The notes beneath the pieces were generated by a model. The model searched no databases and was not told where the DNA came from. It was given only the letters and a program-made list of their open reading frames with translations. The position numbers and the translations under genes are program-made. From Paenibacillus sp. NAIST15-1 (lineage in GTDB: Bacteria; Bacillota; Bacilli; Paenibacillales; Paenibacillaceae), in NCBI RefSeq assembly GCF_001894745.1, contig NZ_BBYF01000001.1:124001-188000 (forward strand): a stretch of DNA of 64,000 nt. The letters run 5' to 3'. Positions 53,704-62,442 of this stretch are shown here, piece by piece (positions within the stretch are counted from its first letter, which is position 1; every line of letters begins with the position of its first letter).

Positions 53704-54638
53704 AGATCGACCGCTTACTATCTATTGTCATTCTCCTCATCAACCGCAAGATGGTACAGGCCAAGGAGTTGGCTGACCGCTTCGAGGTATCGGTGAGGAC
53801 GATCTATCGAGACATCGATACCATCAATCAGGCCGGCATTCCAGTCGTCACCTATCAGGGAGCAGGAGGAGGCATCGGCCTAGCAGAAGGCTACCGCCTA
53901 GATCGGAACCTGTTGACCAACGATGAGCTTGTCGCCATTGTTACTGCGCTCCAGAGCATCTCCTCCACCCATCCAAGCAGCGACAATGAGCTGCTGGTGG
54001 AGAAGCTGAGCAGTATCATACCGCCTGCCGATTCGGCACAGTTCCAATTGAGGACGCAGCAATTCATCGTCGACTTCTCCAATTGGGGCAGCAACGGTGT
54101 TCAGGAGCAGAAGCTGATGGTGCTGAAGGATGCGATTGAGCAGCAGCAGGCGGTTACCTTCACGTATTGCAATGCAGGCGGGAAGGTATCCTGCCGAACG
54201 GTAGAGCCCTATACACTGGTGCTGAAGCACAAGCGTTGGTACCTGTATGCGTACTGTACGCTGCGTGCCCAATTTCGCTTGTTCAAGCTGTTCCGAATGA
54301 AGGATTTGCTGGTTGAAGACAAGTTTTTCGTCCGCCAAGAGGTCTCGATTCACGATCTCCCATGGGAGCAGGAATGGCATGCGCCGGAACGAACCGAGAG
54401 AATCGTCCTGCGCTTCGATCCAGAGGTACGCCATTTGGCAGAAGAATGGTTTGGCGTAGAGGATCTGCAAGAGGATGAAGCAGGGGCGCTTGTCGCATCC
54501 GTTCCATTTCCCGTAGATAATTGGCTGTATGGCTTTATTTTAAGCTTTGGACAGCATGTGGAAGTGCTTGAACCGCTTCACATTCGTAACCAGATTGAAC
54601 AGATTGCTTCTCGTATTGTTGAAAAATATAAAAAGTAA
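53700..54638 (+). CDS. YafY-type transcriptional regulator with WYL domain
   Basis: 312 residues. An N-terminal winged helix (1-60: MVQAKELADRFEVSVRTIYRDIDTINQAGIPV) is followed by a WYL ligand-sensing domain (about 140-215, ending in KHKRWYLYAYC) and a C-terminal WCX-like part. It starts inside the last codons of the DJ-1 gene, so both proteins are made together. WYL regulators often answer to nucleotides or small ligands. It may control its own operon and the DJ-1 partner. A terminator follows. Confidence 0.9.
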   Translation: MKIDRLLSIVILLINRKMVQAKELADRFEVSVRTIYRDIDTINQAGIPVVTYQGAGGGIGLAEGYRLDRNLLTNDELVAIVTALQSISSTHPSSDNELLVEKLSSIIPPADSAQFQLRTQQFIVDFSNWGSNGVQEQKLMVLKDAIEQQQAVTFTYCNAGGKVSCRTVEPYTLVLKHKRWYLYAYCTLRAQFRLFKLFRMKDLLVEDKFFVRQEVSIHDLPWEQEWHAPERTERIVLRFDPEVRHLAEEWFGVEDLQEDEAGALVASVPFPVDNWLYGFILSFGQHVEVLEPLHIRNQIEQIASRIVEKYKK

Positions 54639-54643
54639 ACCGG

Positions 54644-54669
54644 GAACCTGACAGAGAGTTGTCAGGTTC
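54644..54669 (+). terminator. Terminator after the WYL regulator gene
   Basis: Perfect 10-bp stem GAACCTGACA/TGTCAGGTTC with a 6-base loop, followed by TCCTCTTTAT. Confidence 0.8.
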
Positions 54670-54713
54670 TCCTCTTTATAATGAGGCTATCAACGATACA
54701 GGAGTGATCGATT

Positions 54714-55478
54714 ATGAATCAATTGATATGCCAAAGCTGCGGGATGCCGCTGGCGCAAGAGAACCAGTTCGGAACAGATAAGGATAATAAGCTTGTACAG
54801 GAATATTGTATTCATTGCTATAAGGACGGGGCGTTCACGAATCCCGATCTCACCCTCGAAGAGATGATCGACATCTGCGTACCATTTATGGTACAGGACG
54901 GAATGGAAGAAGCCGCTGCCCGCAATATGATGCAGCAATTCCTGCCGAACTTGAAGCGCTGGAGCATCGCGAACGGGGATGAAGCAGCCTCTTACCAGCC
55001 GATCCGAATCGTAGAGCTGGATGCGATGAAGCTCGCCGGTATTGCAACGCGCACGACGAATGCTAATGAAATGAGTGGCAATGGCAAGCTGGGTCCACTG
55101 TGGGGACAGTTCTGGTCAGAGCAGATTGCTGCACGAATTCCGAATTCTACAGATCCTGGAACAATATACGGCTGCTACAGTGACTATGAGAATGGGGCTA
55201 TGGGTGAGTATACGACGCTGATCGGTGCTGCAATCGATCGGGATGCTGAGGTTCCTGGCGGATTGGAAGTTGTTGAAGTACCAGCAGCCAAATATGCCGT
55301 ATTCACGACAGAACGCGGCCCTGTTACTGAGGTTGTTGCCCGTGCTTGGCAGTCTATCTGGAAATGGTCACTTACCTCTGGCGAGGAGCGCACCTTTACT
55401 GGAGATTTCGAGCGCTACGATGAGCGAAGCGCCAATCCAGAGGATGCACAGGTTGATATCTATATTGCGATTCGTTAA
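54714..55478 (+). CDS. Zinc-ribbon protein with GyrI-like effector-binding domain
   Basis: 254 residues. An N-terminal zinc ribbon (CQSCGMPLAQ and YCIHCYKDG; four Cys) resembles PF12674. The second half (about 95-254, IRIVELDAMKLAGIATRTTN and YAVFTTERGPVTEVVARAWQSIWKW) is a GyrI-like (AraC effector-binding) domain, which binds small hydrophobic compounds. No DNA-binding helix is seen, so it may be a sequestering or sensor protein. CAGGAGTG lies 6 bases before the ATG. Confidence 0.85.
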   Translation: MNQLICQSCGMPLAQENQFGTDKDNKLVQEYCIHCYKDGAFTNPDLTLEEMIDICVPFMVQDGMEEAAARNMMQQFLPNLKRWSIANGDEAASYQPIRIVELDAMKLAGIATRTTNANEMSGNGKLGPLWGQFWSEQIAARIPNSTDPGTIYGCYSDYENGAMGEYTTLIGAAIDRDAEVPGGLEVVEVPAAKYAVFTTERGPVTEVVARAWQSIWKWSLTSGEERTFTGDFERYDERSANPEDAQVDIYIAIR

Positions 55479-55610
55479 AGTTCGGCAAAATTCAGTTCGC
55501 AGCAGGGCGACCTCTTACGGGCCCCTGCTCGTAATTGGTTACTTTACTCAAAAGTGTCACTACATACTTCGACTGTTTACCTATCAATTTGATAACTGGA
55601 GGCTTTGATT

Positions 55611-56090
55611 ATGATCACGTTAAATGAACAAACGCTTCTACGATATAAGCAATTTACAGATTGGACAGATACCCTACATCACATCAACGAGCACATCTGG
55701 TCACAACCGATCGCAGAAGGAAAAGCAACCGTTGCAGAAATCATTTCACATCTGATGAATTGGGATAAGCACTTGCTCTTTACCGTCATCCCTTCGATCC
55801 AGAATGGAGAAGGAATGGTCTTTCCTGATTTTGACCCGTTTAATAAGATTGCTTATGATTATGCCAATTCGGGAGTTTCCCAAGAACAGCTTCTCGACGA
55901 ATTCAAGCAAACTCGCCATCAGCTTGTTGAAGCTCTATTAGCTGATCCTGACCTGACTGCCAAGCAGGTTACCGCGAACGGCGCAGCAACCTGCCCATAT
56001 ACAGGCATCCCTTACTCTTTGCTGTATGTCATTCATGAATTCAACGATCACGACAACCATCATAGGAAACAAATTGAATCGGTAATATAA
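55611..56090 (+). CDS. DinB-family protein
   Basis: 159 residues, four-helix bundle of the DinB/YfiT type. The family histidines that bind a metal are seen in IISHLMNWDKHLL (near residue 45) and HEFNDHDNHHRKQIE (C-terminal). Such proteins include thiol transferases and damage-induced proteins of unknown substrate. I start at ATG 55611 (GGAGG 8 bases upstream) rather than the TTG two codons before. Confidence 0.87.
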   Translation: MITLNEQTLLRYKQFTDWTDTLHHINEHIWSQPIAEGKATVAEIISHLMNWDKHLLFTVIPSIQNGEGMVFPDFDPFNKIAYDYANSGVSQEQLLDEFKQTRHQLVEALLADPDLTAKQVTANGAATCPYTGIPYSLLYVIHEFNDHDNHHRKQIESVI

Positions 56091-56127
56091 CGCGCTACAA
56101 TGACTCAATCAACAATCGTAATACTAT

Positions 56128-56158
56128 GACAAAACGCCCGTTCAATGGGCGTTTTGTC
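56128..56158. terminator. Bidirectional terminator
   Basis: Perfect 12-bp stem GACAAAACGCCC/GGGCGTTTTGTC with a 7-base loop; between the converging DinB and esterase-like genes. Confidence 0.88.
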
Positions 56159-56177
56159 GTTTGATTAAATAGCAGAT

Positions 56178-57668
56178 CTAGGGTTGATCTTTGCTCGGCA
56201 AATAGGTAGGCATCTTCACTTGCTTGATCATCAGCACGCCATCGAAATGTCGTCGCAGCTCTAGTGGCATCGGCATCATCACCTGATAAGATGCAATGGA
56301 CCTCTCGAACATCCATGAATTTCCCCGCTCATTTTCCCGATATCGCAGATCCATGAACACATAGGGCTGTTCGGCAGCTGTAAGAATATCCTCCATCGAT
56401 CCAGGAATAATCGGTGCCAAGTGAATAGGCTCCCTCGTATTCTCTGCCGCTTCACCTTCACCCATGAAGAGAGCGATGACGTAGCTTTCCCGCCGCAGTG
56501 CTTCAGGCATAAGCTCACCCATACTCTTCGGCATCGAATAGATAAGAGACTGGGCCTTGCTGATATGACCGTTATGTCCCCATACGATGATTTTTTCTTC
56601 TGGATATATGTCAGTAGCCAACCATGCCAAATTGCTGGCCATGGCCCGATCCCGCCATTCCATAATGGCCTGTGTTCCGCTATAATCGCCTTGTTCCGTT
56701 AATCGATTAGACTCGATGCTCAGTTCATTGAACTCCTGAATAACCCGAATGCGATCCTGCAGTGCGCGCTGCATCAGCTTGACGATATGCGGCTCATTGG
56801 GATACTCCCGCTTCAAGGCGTCAGCATTGTTCGGTACAGCTTGCAGCAGTTCTTCGTACACCTTCATTAACACCGGCTTCGCCTTGCGGTAGCCGTTCAG
56901 ATCCGTACTCTTTCTCCATTTCTGAATCTCTTGCTCCGCTTGTATCGCTCTATTCTTCAGCGATTTGTTCGATATCCAATCTGCATCCTGGAATAACGAA
57001 GACTGCACCTGAATATCGAAGCCCGCAAGCCGCAGCGGAGCGTCGCTCGCGTGTGTTGCCTTCATATAGTCGAACAGCGGCTTTGTCTCTTCTGCCCACC
57101 ATACGCCAAATATAGATCGCTTCATCGTCTGCTGTGCCGCATTCTTGTTCACTTGTCCTTGCGCGATCGCAGCATCGCCCAATCCACTCTCAAAGGCAAC
57201 GACATTGTACCCAAGCGTCTGATGCAAATATTGAATCATGCGCGTTTTGGCCAAACTGAACTCAGCAACCCCATGCGAATTTTCGCCCAAGTAAACGATG
57301 CGCTTGTCAGCCAGCAGCGGAATTAGCATATCTAGATCACTCATGTTGTCTTGCACAATCGCTCCACCGTTCGGAGACCATTGTTCCGGTTGTATGTGGT
57401 TCCAAGCATAAGCATGATCTGCTGCCCAGCGCTTCCATTCAGATAGTGCGGCTTGATAAGTTCTTGCCGTCTCTTCTTGCTGTTTATGCACCGTCTCCAC
57501 CGCAGTCCCTTTTATCGATAGGGAAGTATGTTTCTCCGTTTTCTCCGCCTCTCCATGTACAGGCCCCTCCGCCATCACAACCGAAGTGTATGCAGACGAG
57601 AGCACCGTTAGGGTGATCAGTAGAACGAGGATGCGTCGATGCTCCAAGTTATATCCATGTATCTTCAC
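56178..57668 (-). CDS. Secreted erythromycin-esterase-family protein
   Basis: 496 residues with a signal peptide (hydrophobic core about 12-30, cleavage near VMAEG). The mature part matches the erythromycin esterase family (PF05139): YLGENSHGVAEFSLAKTRMI (catalytic His in GENSHG) followed by NVVAFESGLGDAAIAQG, WWAEETKPLFDYM and WGHNGHISKAQ. Cytoplasmic Ere enzymes inactivate macrolides; a secreted member could act on another ester or on a peptide. Whether it confers resistance is unknown. It lies at the border of the disrupted region to its right. Confidence 0.9.
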   Translation of the reverse strand: MKIHGYNLEHRRILVLLITLTVLSSAYTSVVMAEGPVHGEAEKTEKHTSLSIKGTAVETVHKQQEETARTYQAALSEWKRWAADHAYAWNHIQPEQWSPNGGAIVQDNMSDLDMLIPLLADKRIVYLGENSHGVAEFSLAKTRMIQYLHQTLGYNVVAFESGLGDAAIAQGQVNKNAAQQTMKRSIFGVWWAEETKPLFDYMKATHASDAPLRLAGFDIQVQSSLFQDADWISNKSLKNRAIQAEQEIQKWRKSTDLNGYRKAKPVLMKVYEELLQAVPNNADALKREYPNEPHIVKLMQRALQDRIRVIQEFNELSIESNRLTEQGDYSGTQAIMEWRDRAMASNLAWLATDIYPEEKIIVWGHNGHISKAQSLIYSMPKSMGELMPEALRRESYVIALFMGEGEAAENTREPIHLAPIIPGSMEDILTAAEQPYVFMDLRYRENERGNSWMFERSIASYQVMMPMPLELRRHFDGVLMIKQVKMPTYLPSKDQP

Positions 57669-57780
57669 GAACTTCAGATCCTTCCTATCCCCATGAAATC
57701 TCTTCTTGTGTAATCATACTGAATCTGTTCCCTGTCTTCTTGACAATTTGTGCTCTCCTTTCAATATTTCGATAGGATAG

Positions 57781-57921
57781 CAGGAGAATTTAGATCGGAT
57801 TAGCACAAAAAATATGCGTAATGTCCCGGCAGAGTGGTTCGTTTTCATTGACGAAATCGAAGTATACGCTCTCGACGGGAAAACAGCGGACGCAGTAAAA
57901 CTGCCACAAGAGGCGATATGA
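57781..57921 (+). pseudogene. Possible 3' remnant of an unidentified secreted-protein gene
   Basis: 46 codons open from a stop at 57778 to TGA at 57919, with no ribosome site. The translation contains NVPAEWFVFIDEIEVYALDG, which has the look of the last beta-strands of a carbohydrate-binding or DUF4855-like domain. It may be the end of a gene whose body is lost. Chance cannot be excluded. Confidence 0.35.
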
Positions 57922-57950
57922 AGAAATAAGAAAAAATAATGCAGAAGGAA

Positions 57951-57985
57951 GAGCCGCCTCCAGACAACTGTCTGCGAAGCGGCTC
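57951..57985 (-). terminator. Terminator of the hflX remnant
   Basis: GAGCCGC/GCGGCTC with CAGACA/TGTCTG extension; AT-rich run with several T residues follows on the minus strand. Confidence 0.7.
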
Positions 57986-58007
57986 ACTGTGTGCTTCTAT
58001 GAACTTG

Positions 58008-58400
58008 TTAAGACTGCAGTACATATTGGGCGAACTTCTGATAATCGCTCTGCTTACATTCCAGTACAAGCTTCGTGCCCTGCTCCTCATATTCAGTAGC
58101 AAGAACATGCGCATGCTCGTTCAAGTAAGAGACATGCTGTCCTTCGTGATAGGGAATGAGCATCTCACACTTCACGTAATTTCGGAACACCTTGCCGCGA
58201 ATCGCCGCGACCAGCTCATCCAGCCCCTGCTTGCCCTTGGCGAAATATACAAGGAATTGTCCTGCGATTCCGGTATTTCGCCATCCTTCAAATCGATCTT
58301 GTTATAAGCATAAATCATCGGAATCTCCTCGATCCCAATGGCCTTCAGCGTCTCATTCGTAATGCTGATGTTCTCTAGCGGAATTTGGCTATGAGCTACG
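58008..58400 (-). pseudogene. hflX: hflX (GTPase) pseudogene: 3' fragment with frameshift
   Basis: Two frames on the minus strand join to about 130 residues of the HflX C-terminus: ITNETLKAIGIEEIPMIYAYNKIDLKDG (with the G4 NKID motif), then after a one-base loss near 58241-58243, GKQGLDELVAAIRGKVFRNYVKC and the tail ending QYVLQS. Restoring one base after ATTTC would give ISAKGKQG. The first two-thirds of the gene, including Walker A, are missing upstream of about 58400, where the sequence turns AT-rich. HflX splits stalled 70S ribosomes; this copy cannot work. Confidence 0.85.
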
Positions 58401-58738
58401 TGTGAGCATCTTGCACCCAATTGGTTATTTTCATAACAAACTTATTTTCTTCTGCATAGCGACAAAATATCAACAACTTAAACCGGTAGCATTAGTACAA
58501 GAATAGAACAAAGAAAATATAGAGAAACTCTGAACATTATTTGTTATCAATTTTCTCTTAATATTTCAAGCATCTTCACGAATATTTATCTTAATAGTAG
58601 TATGTGGTAAATTATTGAACACAAAAACTAGCGACAGGACTTGACATCCTCAATATAGTTTATTGTCCTATTATTTGGAATAACTTAATTATTTTCTCAC
58701 CCTAGACTCCAATAGAATTCAAAAAGGAGATGTATAGG
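58401..58738 (+). other. AT-rich upstream region of the right-end operon
   Basis: About 340 bases. A TTGACA occurs at 58641-58646, but no good -10 stands 16-18 bases downstream, so the promoter may need an activator or another sigma factor. A loose AGGAC...GTCCT inverted pair flanks it. No gene seen. The change in base composition begins here. Confidence 0.5.
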
Positions 58739-59140
58739 ATGAACAAGAAGTTAGTTACCGTATTGACCTCAGTATTTTGTTTTTCACTGATGTCAGTGAC
58801 TGCATTTGCAGACACAACAACTCAAAGCTCTCTCGGAAAGTACACTGTAAAGGGTGAATTGAACGTTTCAAATCCAATTTACGCAAATCCATCAGCTTAT
58901 GCAAAAACCTGGGTGCATGAAGGAGTCTCCTTGTACTCCCTTGAAGCAAAAGTCACCGTAGTTAATAGCGATAAGACCAGCGTTTCTAAATCAAAAAGTG
59001 GAGAATCAACAGATAAAGTCCAGACTGATAGTCAATATGCAAATACCTTTTCATCAAGTGATGTAAAATTTTACGGCAGCCATAAGGTTCAAGATAAGAA
59101 TGTAGGCACTTGGCAGGATGGTACTGATTACAAGTTCTAA
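58739..59140 (+). CDS. Small secreted protein, possible bacteriocin-like
   Basis: 133 residues from the ATG at 58739 (AAGGAG 9 bases upstream; an ATG at 58730 touches that site and is unlikely). A signal peptide MNKKLVTVLTSVFCFSLMS ends after AFA at about residue 24. The mature part of about 109 residues has no cysteine, is rich in Ser, Thr, Lys and Tyr, and includes YAKTWVHEGVSLYSLEAKVT and VKFYGSHKV. Its size and pattern recall lactococcin-972-like proteins, but I cannot claim homology. It heads an AT-rich operon of lipoprotein and MacB-type transporter genes; that context suggests an antimicrobial, signal or surface-acting protein. Confidence 0.72.
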   Translation: MNKKLVTVLTSVFCFSLMSVTAFADTTTQSSLGKYTVKGELNVSNPIYANPSAYAKTWVHEGVSLYSLEAKVTVVNSDKTSVSKSKSGESTDKVQTDSQYANTFSSSDVKFYGSHKVQDKNVGTWQDGTDYKF

Positions 59141-59150
59141 TATACGCTGC

Positions 59151-59182
59151 AACTCTCAGGAGAATATACACTCCTGAGAGTT
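59151..59182 (+). terminator. Hairpin between the secreted protein and the transporter genes
   Basis: Perfect 12-bp stem AACTCTCAGGAG/CTCCTGAGAGTT with an 8-base loop, followed by GGTTTATA. With a weak T-run it should stop part of the transcripts or protect the 3' end, giving more of the first gene's mRNA. Confidence 0.75.
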
Positions 59183-59200
59183 GGTTTATACGGAGGAATT

Positions 59201-60157
59201 ATGAATTATAAAGTCCGACTCATAAAATTCATTTTTCTAGTAGTTATGCTAACTTCCTGTTCCCGCATCACAGATATGGATGTTCAATATTCCAAAGTAA
59301 CCGACAACCAACTCGGATATGGTATTCAGATATTAAACACAAATAATGAAATAATAAAAGAATTTAAACATGAAGTTAGTGAAAACTTCGACTTTAAGGT
59401 CAGATTTTACAATAGATCCGGTCATCCAAATCAATTCAAATTGATTATGTTACTAAATTATTTAGAAATAGATTATACTTCTACTGATAAACTATTTAAC
59501 AATAATGAGTATTTTTTTCTTGAAAATGATGCAGACATTGTAATTCCTTTGTCAATCCCTGTTACTTACAAAAACCATTCATTCGCTCCATTAATAGTGT
59601 CAGTGGTTGCTGGACCACAAAAACATGCTGGTGACCTAGGTGATACTTCTGATTTTTATGGAGTTAGCCAAAGAATTGATTTAACTCCACAAGATAATAT
59701 GTTGAAACCGTTCGAATCGAAATCTATAAAATATTCAAGTAATACACGTATCCTTATCTCTAAAGACCCTTCCAATGTATATGAAGGTATATTAATCAAT
59801 CAAGACAATTACTCTGAAAATGAGTTTTTTAGACTCCCTCCAAATGAACTAAAAACAAAACCAAATGAAAATGTCAAACTGAATGTAAGGGTAAATGGTC
59901 TCGCAAAAGATTATCTAGCTTTTTTCTTATTAAATTGGAAACAAATCGAAGTTAACGAGAATGAAAATTGGTGGTATTTTAGAAATCCAGAGGTAGATAC
60001 AGCTTATAAAGAAATAACGATTAAAGCACCAGAGCAACCAGGGAAATATGAAATTAGTGCATACTTGGTATCTAACCCTTGGCTTATTAGAGACGACGAT
60101 AACAATGTTTCTTTCACTATAGACACTTCTTTTAGATTTACAATACATGTGGAGTGA
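59201..60157 (+). CDS. Lipoprotein of unknown family in the right-end operon
   Basis: 318 residues. Signal peptide with lipobox (VVMLTSC, Cys about 20). The outer part appears to hold two beta-rich, immunoglobulin-like halves (for example FDFKVRFYNRSGHPNQFKL and NVKLNVRVNGLAKDYLAFFL, each followed by a hydrophobic strand). GGAGGAATT lies directly before the ATG. It overlaps no gene but ends within the ribosome site of the next. I recognise no family. It may protect the producer or help the transporter; that is inference from position. Confidence 0.78.
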   Translation: MNYKVRLIKFIFLVVMLTSCSRITDMDVQYSKVTDNQLGYGIQILNTNNEIIKEFKHEVSENFDFKVRFYNRSGHPNQFKLIMLLNYLEIDYTSTDKLFNNNEYFFLENDADIVIPLSIPVTYKNHSFAPLIVSVVAGPQKHAGDLGDTSDFYGVSQRIDLTPQDNMLKPFESKSIKYSSNTRILISKDPSNVYEGILINQDNYSENEFFRLPPNELKTKPNENVKLNVRVNGLAKDYLAFFLLNWKQIEVNENENWWYFRNPEVDTAYKEITIKAPEQPGKYEISAYLVSNPWLIRDDDNNVSFTIDTSFRFTIHVE

Positions 60158-60162
60158 TTTAT

Positions 60163-61281
60163 ATGATCAATAGGTATCTAAAAAATATTATTTACAATAA
60201 AGGTCCTGTTTCTTTGATGATGTTAGGCTTTATTATTAGCGCCACCGTAATTATTACTGGATTAAATATAAAAGATGGAATCAAAAACAAACTTTTAGAA
60301 ACATCATATGGTCCAATTGAAAATATAAATTATACACATGTTAATTTTTCAAAAATGAAATATGAATTTATTAAACCAACTCTATTAAAATTATCAACTA
60401 TCGGCGCAGAGTTTGCAGAAATACACGTAGGCCTAGATAATGGATTAATTGGGACTGAACAGAATAAACATGTTCTAATCGCTGTGAACTACAAGGAATA
60501 TCCTGAATGGAAGCTTCCTTTGCTTTCAGGAAAAATTATTAGTCCAAGCGATATTCGCGACCAAAAAAAGTACATAATGATCGGACGTAATATATATAAC
60601 AAATTTTCCAAACAAATAACCAACAACTCCCTCCTTATAAATGGATTGGAGTATAAAATAATCGGTGTTATTGGCAAAAAAGACAAGCAAACTGCATGGG
60701 ATGATAGTATTTATTTACCAATTTCAAGCTTGCCAGACAATCTTCTATTCACTCAACCAACTTATAATGTTTTGATAAAAACCAATGGCACTTCTCCATC
60801 AAAAGTAACTGAACTGATTCAGCAATATGCCTCGAAGAATCCTAATATAACTATTAATGTTTCAAACATAGCTGTAAATTCTCAATATCAAAATAGTATT
60901 TATGGAGTATTAATTGTTGGCGGAACAATACTTTTAGTAGCTATACTAAACCTCATTAATCTATCTTCTTTTTGGTTGTACGAACGACATCGTGAGTTTT
61001 CCCTGAAGATGATTTTAGGAGCCACAAAAGGTAAAATTATCTTGGAAGTTATATGTGAATTATTTATTATGACAGTTGCCTCTGTATCAATTGCTTTACT
61101 TCCTGGATTGGCTTTCAGCAAAGCATTGGTATATATTTTTGATATTGAATCTATTATTTTGTCTCTCTCGAACATCTTATCAACTTTCCTTCTTCTTTTT
61201 CTTAGTACTGTAATTAGTGTAATATGGCCGTTAAAAACAATTATAACCCCTGATTTTTCTAGAATCACCCGAATGAGATGA
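60163..61281 (+). CDS. MacB/FtsX-type permease, first subunit
   Basis: 372 residues from the ATG at 60163 (GGAG 8 bases upstream; a GTG at 60154 is possible). Helix 1 at about 14-34, then an outer domain of about 210 residues, then three helices (near 247-270, 298-320, 334-356), the MacB topology. The loop after helix 2 reads YERHREFSLKMILGATKGKI, the FtsX coupling helix with the typical E-LK-LGA pattern. The family moves peptides or proteins across or out of the membrane or transmits force to them. AT-rich codons. Confidence 0.85.
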   Translation: MINRYLKNIIYNKGPVSLMMLGFIISATVIITGLNIKDGIKNKLLETSYGPIENINYTHVNFSKMKYEFIKPTLLKLSTIGAEFAEIHVGLDNGLIGTEQNKHVLIAVNYKEYPEWKLPLLSGKIISPSDIRDQKKYIMIGRNIYNKFSKQITNNSLLINGLEYKIIGVIGKKDKQTAWDDSIYLPISSLPDNLLFTQPTYNVLIKTNGTSPSKVTELIQQYASKNPNITINVSNIAVNSQYQNSIYGVLIVGGTILLVAILNLINLSSFWLYERHREFSLKMILGATKGKIILEVICELFIMTVASVSIALLPGLAFSKALVYIFDIESIILSLSNILSTFLLLFLSTVISVIWPLKTIITPDFSRITRMR

Positions 61282-61301
61282 CGTAAGAAGGTGAATAATT
61301 C

Positions 61302-62441
61302 ATGAACCTAAAATATCTATATAAATACAATATACAATATAAAGGTCGATGGTTTTTCGTAATGTTGCAACTCATTATAAGCATCACATTTATTAATTGG
61401 GGGGTACATTCGTATATAAGCAGTTATAAATTATATAAGAATGTGCTCTCTATTTCTCAACACAATGATGTTCGAATTTTTGTGAATAATGAAAATGAAT
61501 CTAAATTACGCTCATTCTATGACTTTATTCAAGACCTGCCGGAAGTAACTTCTATTGCCACATATCTCAATAGAACAAATTATATTCCTGAACTTAAAAC
61601 TGACACTGAGCTCTTTTTTGTTAGTAATGAACTTTTATCCAAATACCACTTAGAGCCTTTTCAAAGTTCAACAGACATATACATTAGTGAAAATCTTAAT
61701 AATACAAACTTACAAAAATTGAATCTCCCTATCGCTGATGATAAAAAACAAACTGTAATACATCGTGAATTCAATATCAAAAAAAACCTTTCTTCAAACA
61801 TAATTCTATGGAACGGAGGAACAACTTCACTTCAAGGAGCGATTTATGACAAGCAAAACTTCATAATTGCTCCAATCCAAAACGAACAGCTTAATGGAAA
61901 AAAATATATCGAAAGAATGTCCTATAACTCAATTATTACCTTACAAAAAAACTCTTCATTCGAACAATTCAATTCAAAAGTCAACGAATATCTTTCATTA
62001 AATAATATTTCAGCTAAAGTTTATACTATAGAGCAAATGATTGACCAAATAAAAAAACAAAACTCAACACTTATTTTTATTTCTATCTCATTAGGAATTA
62101 TATTAACATGTCTTTCCATGATCGGATTTATCGGAATCATTTTTATGTCAATAAAAAAAAGGCTAACTGATTTAGCTATTTTGTATATACATGGCTCAAG
62201 TATTTCAATATTATTACTTTCTTTATTTTTTGAGTTCACATGTCAGCTCATTATTGCTTCATCTATTTCCTATTTTATTTCTTATTTGTTAACTCATCTG
62301 ATAAACGATACACCAATATCTCTTTTAACGTTTGGGATTTCATCCTCTTTGTTCTTCATTATTGGAATAATCATTACATTTTTTATTAGAAACAAATTAT
62401 CTCGTACAGAATTAATTCGCAGCATTAAAGAGGTGTATTAA
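61302..62441 (+). CDS. MacB/FtsX-type permease, second subunit
   Basis: 379 residues with the same topology as its neighbour (helix 1 at about 17-37, outer domain, three C-terminal helices from about 258), but sequence similarity is low. The coupling loop reads MSIKKRLTDLAILYIHGSSIS, which lacks the usual LGA. This argues for a heterodimeric permease with one diverged half. AAGGTGA lies 9 bases before the ATG. It ends two bases before the ATPase gene. Confidence 0.82.
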   Translation: MNLKYLYKYNIQYKGRWFFVMLQLIISITFINWGVHSYISSYKLYKNVLSISQHNDVRIFVNNENESKLRSFYDFIQDLPEVTSIATYLNRTNYIPELKTDTELFFVSNELLSKYHLEPFQSSTDIYISENLNNTNLQKLNLPIADDKKQTVIHREFNIKKNLSSNIILWNGGTTSLQGAIYDKQNFIIAPIQNEQLNGKKYIERMSYNSIITLQKNSSFEQFNSKVNEYLSLNNISAKVYTIEQMIDQIKKQNSTLIFISISLGIILTCLSMIGFIGIIFMSIKKRLTDLAILYIHGSSISILLLSLFFEFTCQLIIASSISYFISYLLTHLINDTPISLLTFGISSSLFFIIGIIITFFIRNKLSRTELIRSIKEVY

Positions 62442-62442
62442 T

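Larger units (their letters stand above)
57669..58007. other. Region with a coding remnant and an hflX terminator
   Basis: No intact gene. It holds the promoter side of the esterase gene, a 46-codon coding remnant (57781-57921, plus) and a hairpin (57951-57985) that served as terminator for the hflX remnant. Confidence 0.6.

Noticed and set aside
56178-57668. Acquired macrolide-resistance gene
   Set aside because: The protein has a signal peptide and host-like base composition; true Ere enzymes are cytoplasmic. It is kept as a family member only.
58641-58674. Promoter for the right-end operon built on TTGACA at 58641
   Set aside because: No acceptable -10 element lies 16-18 bases downstream; noted only as a possible activated promoter.
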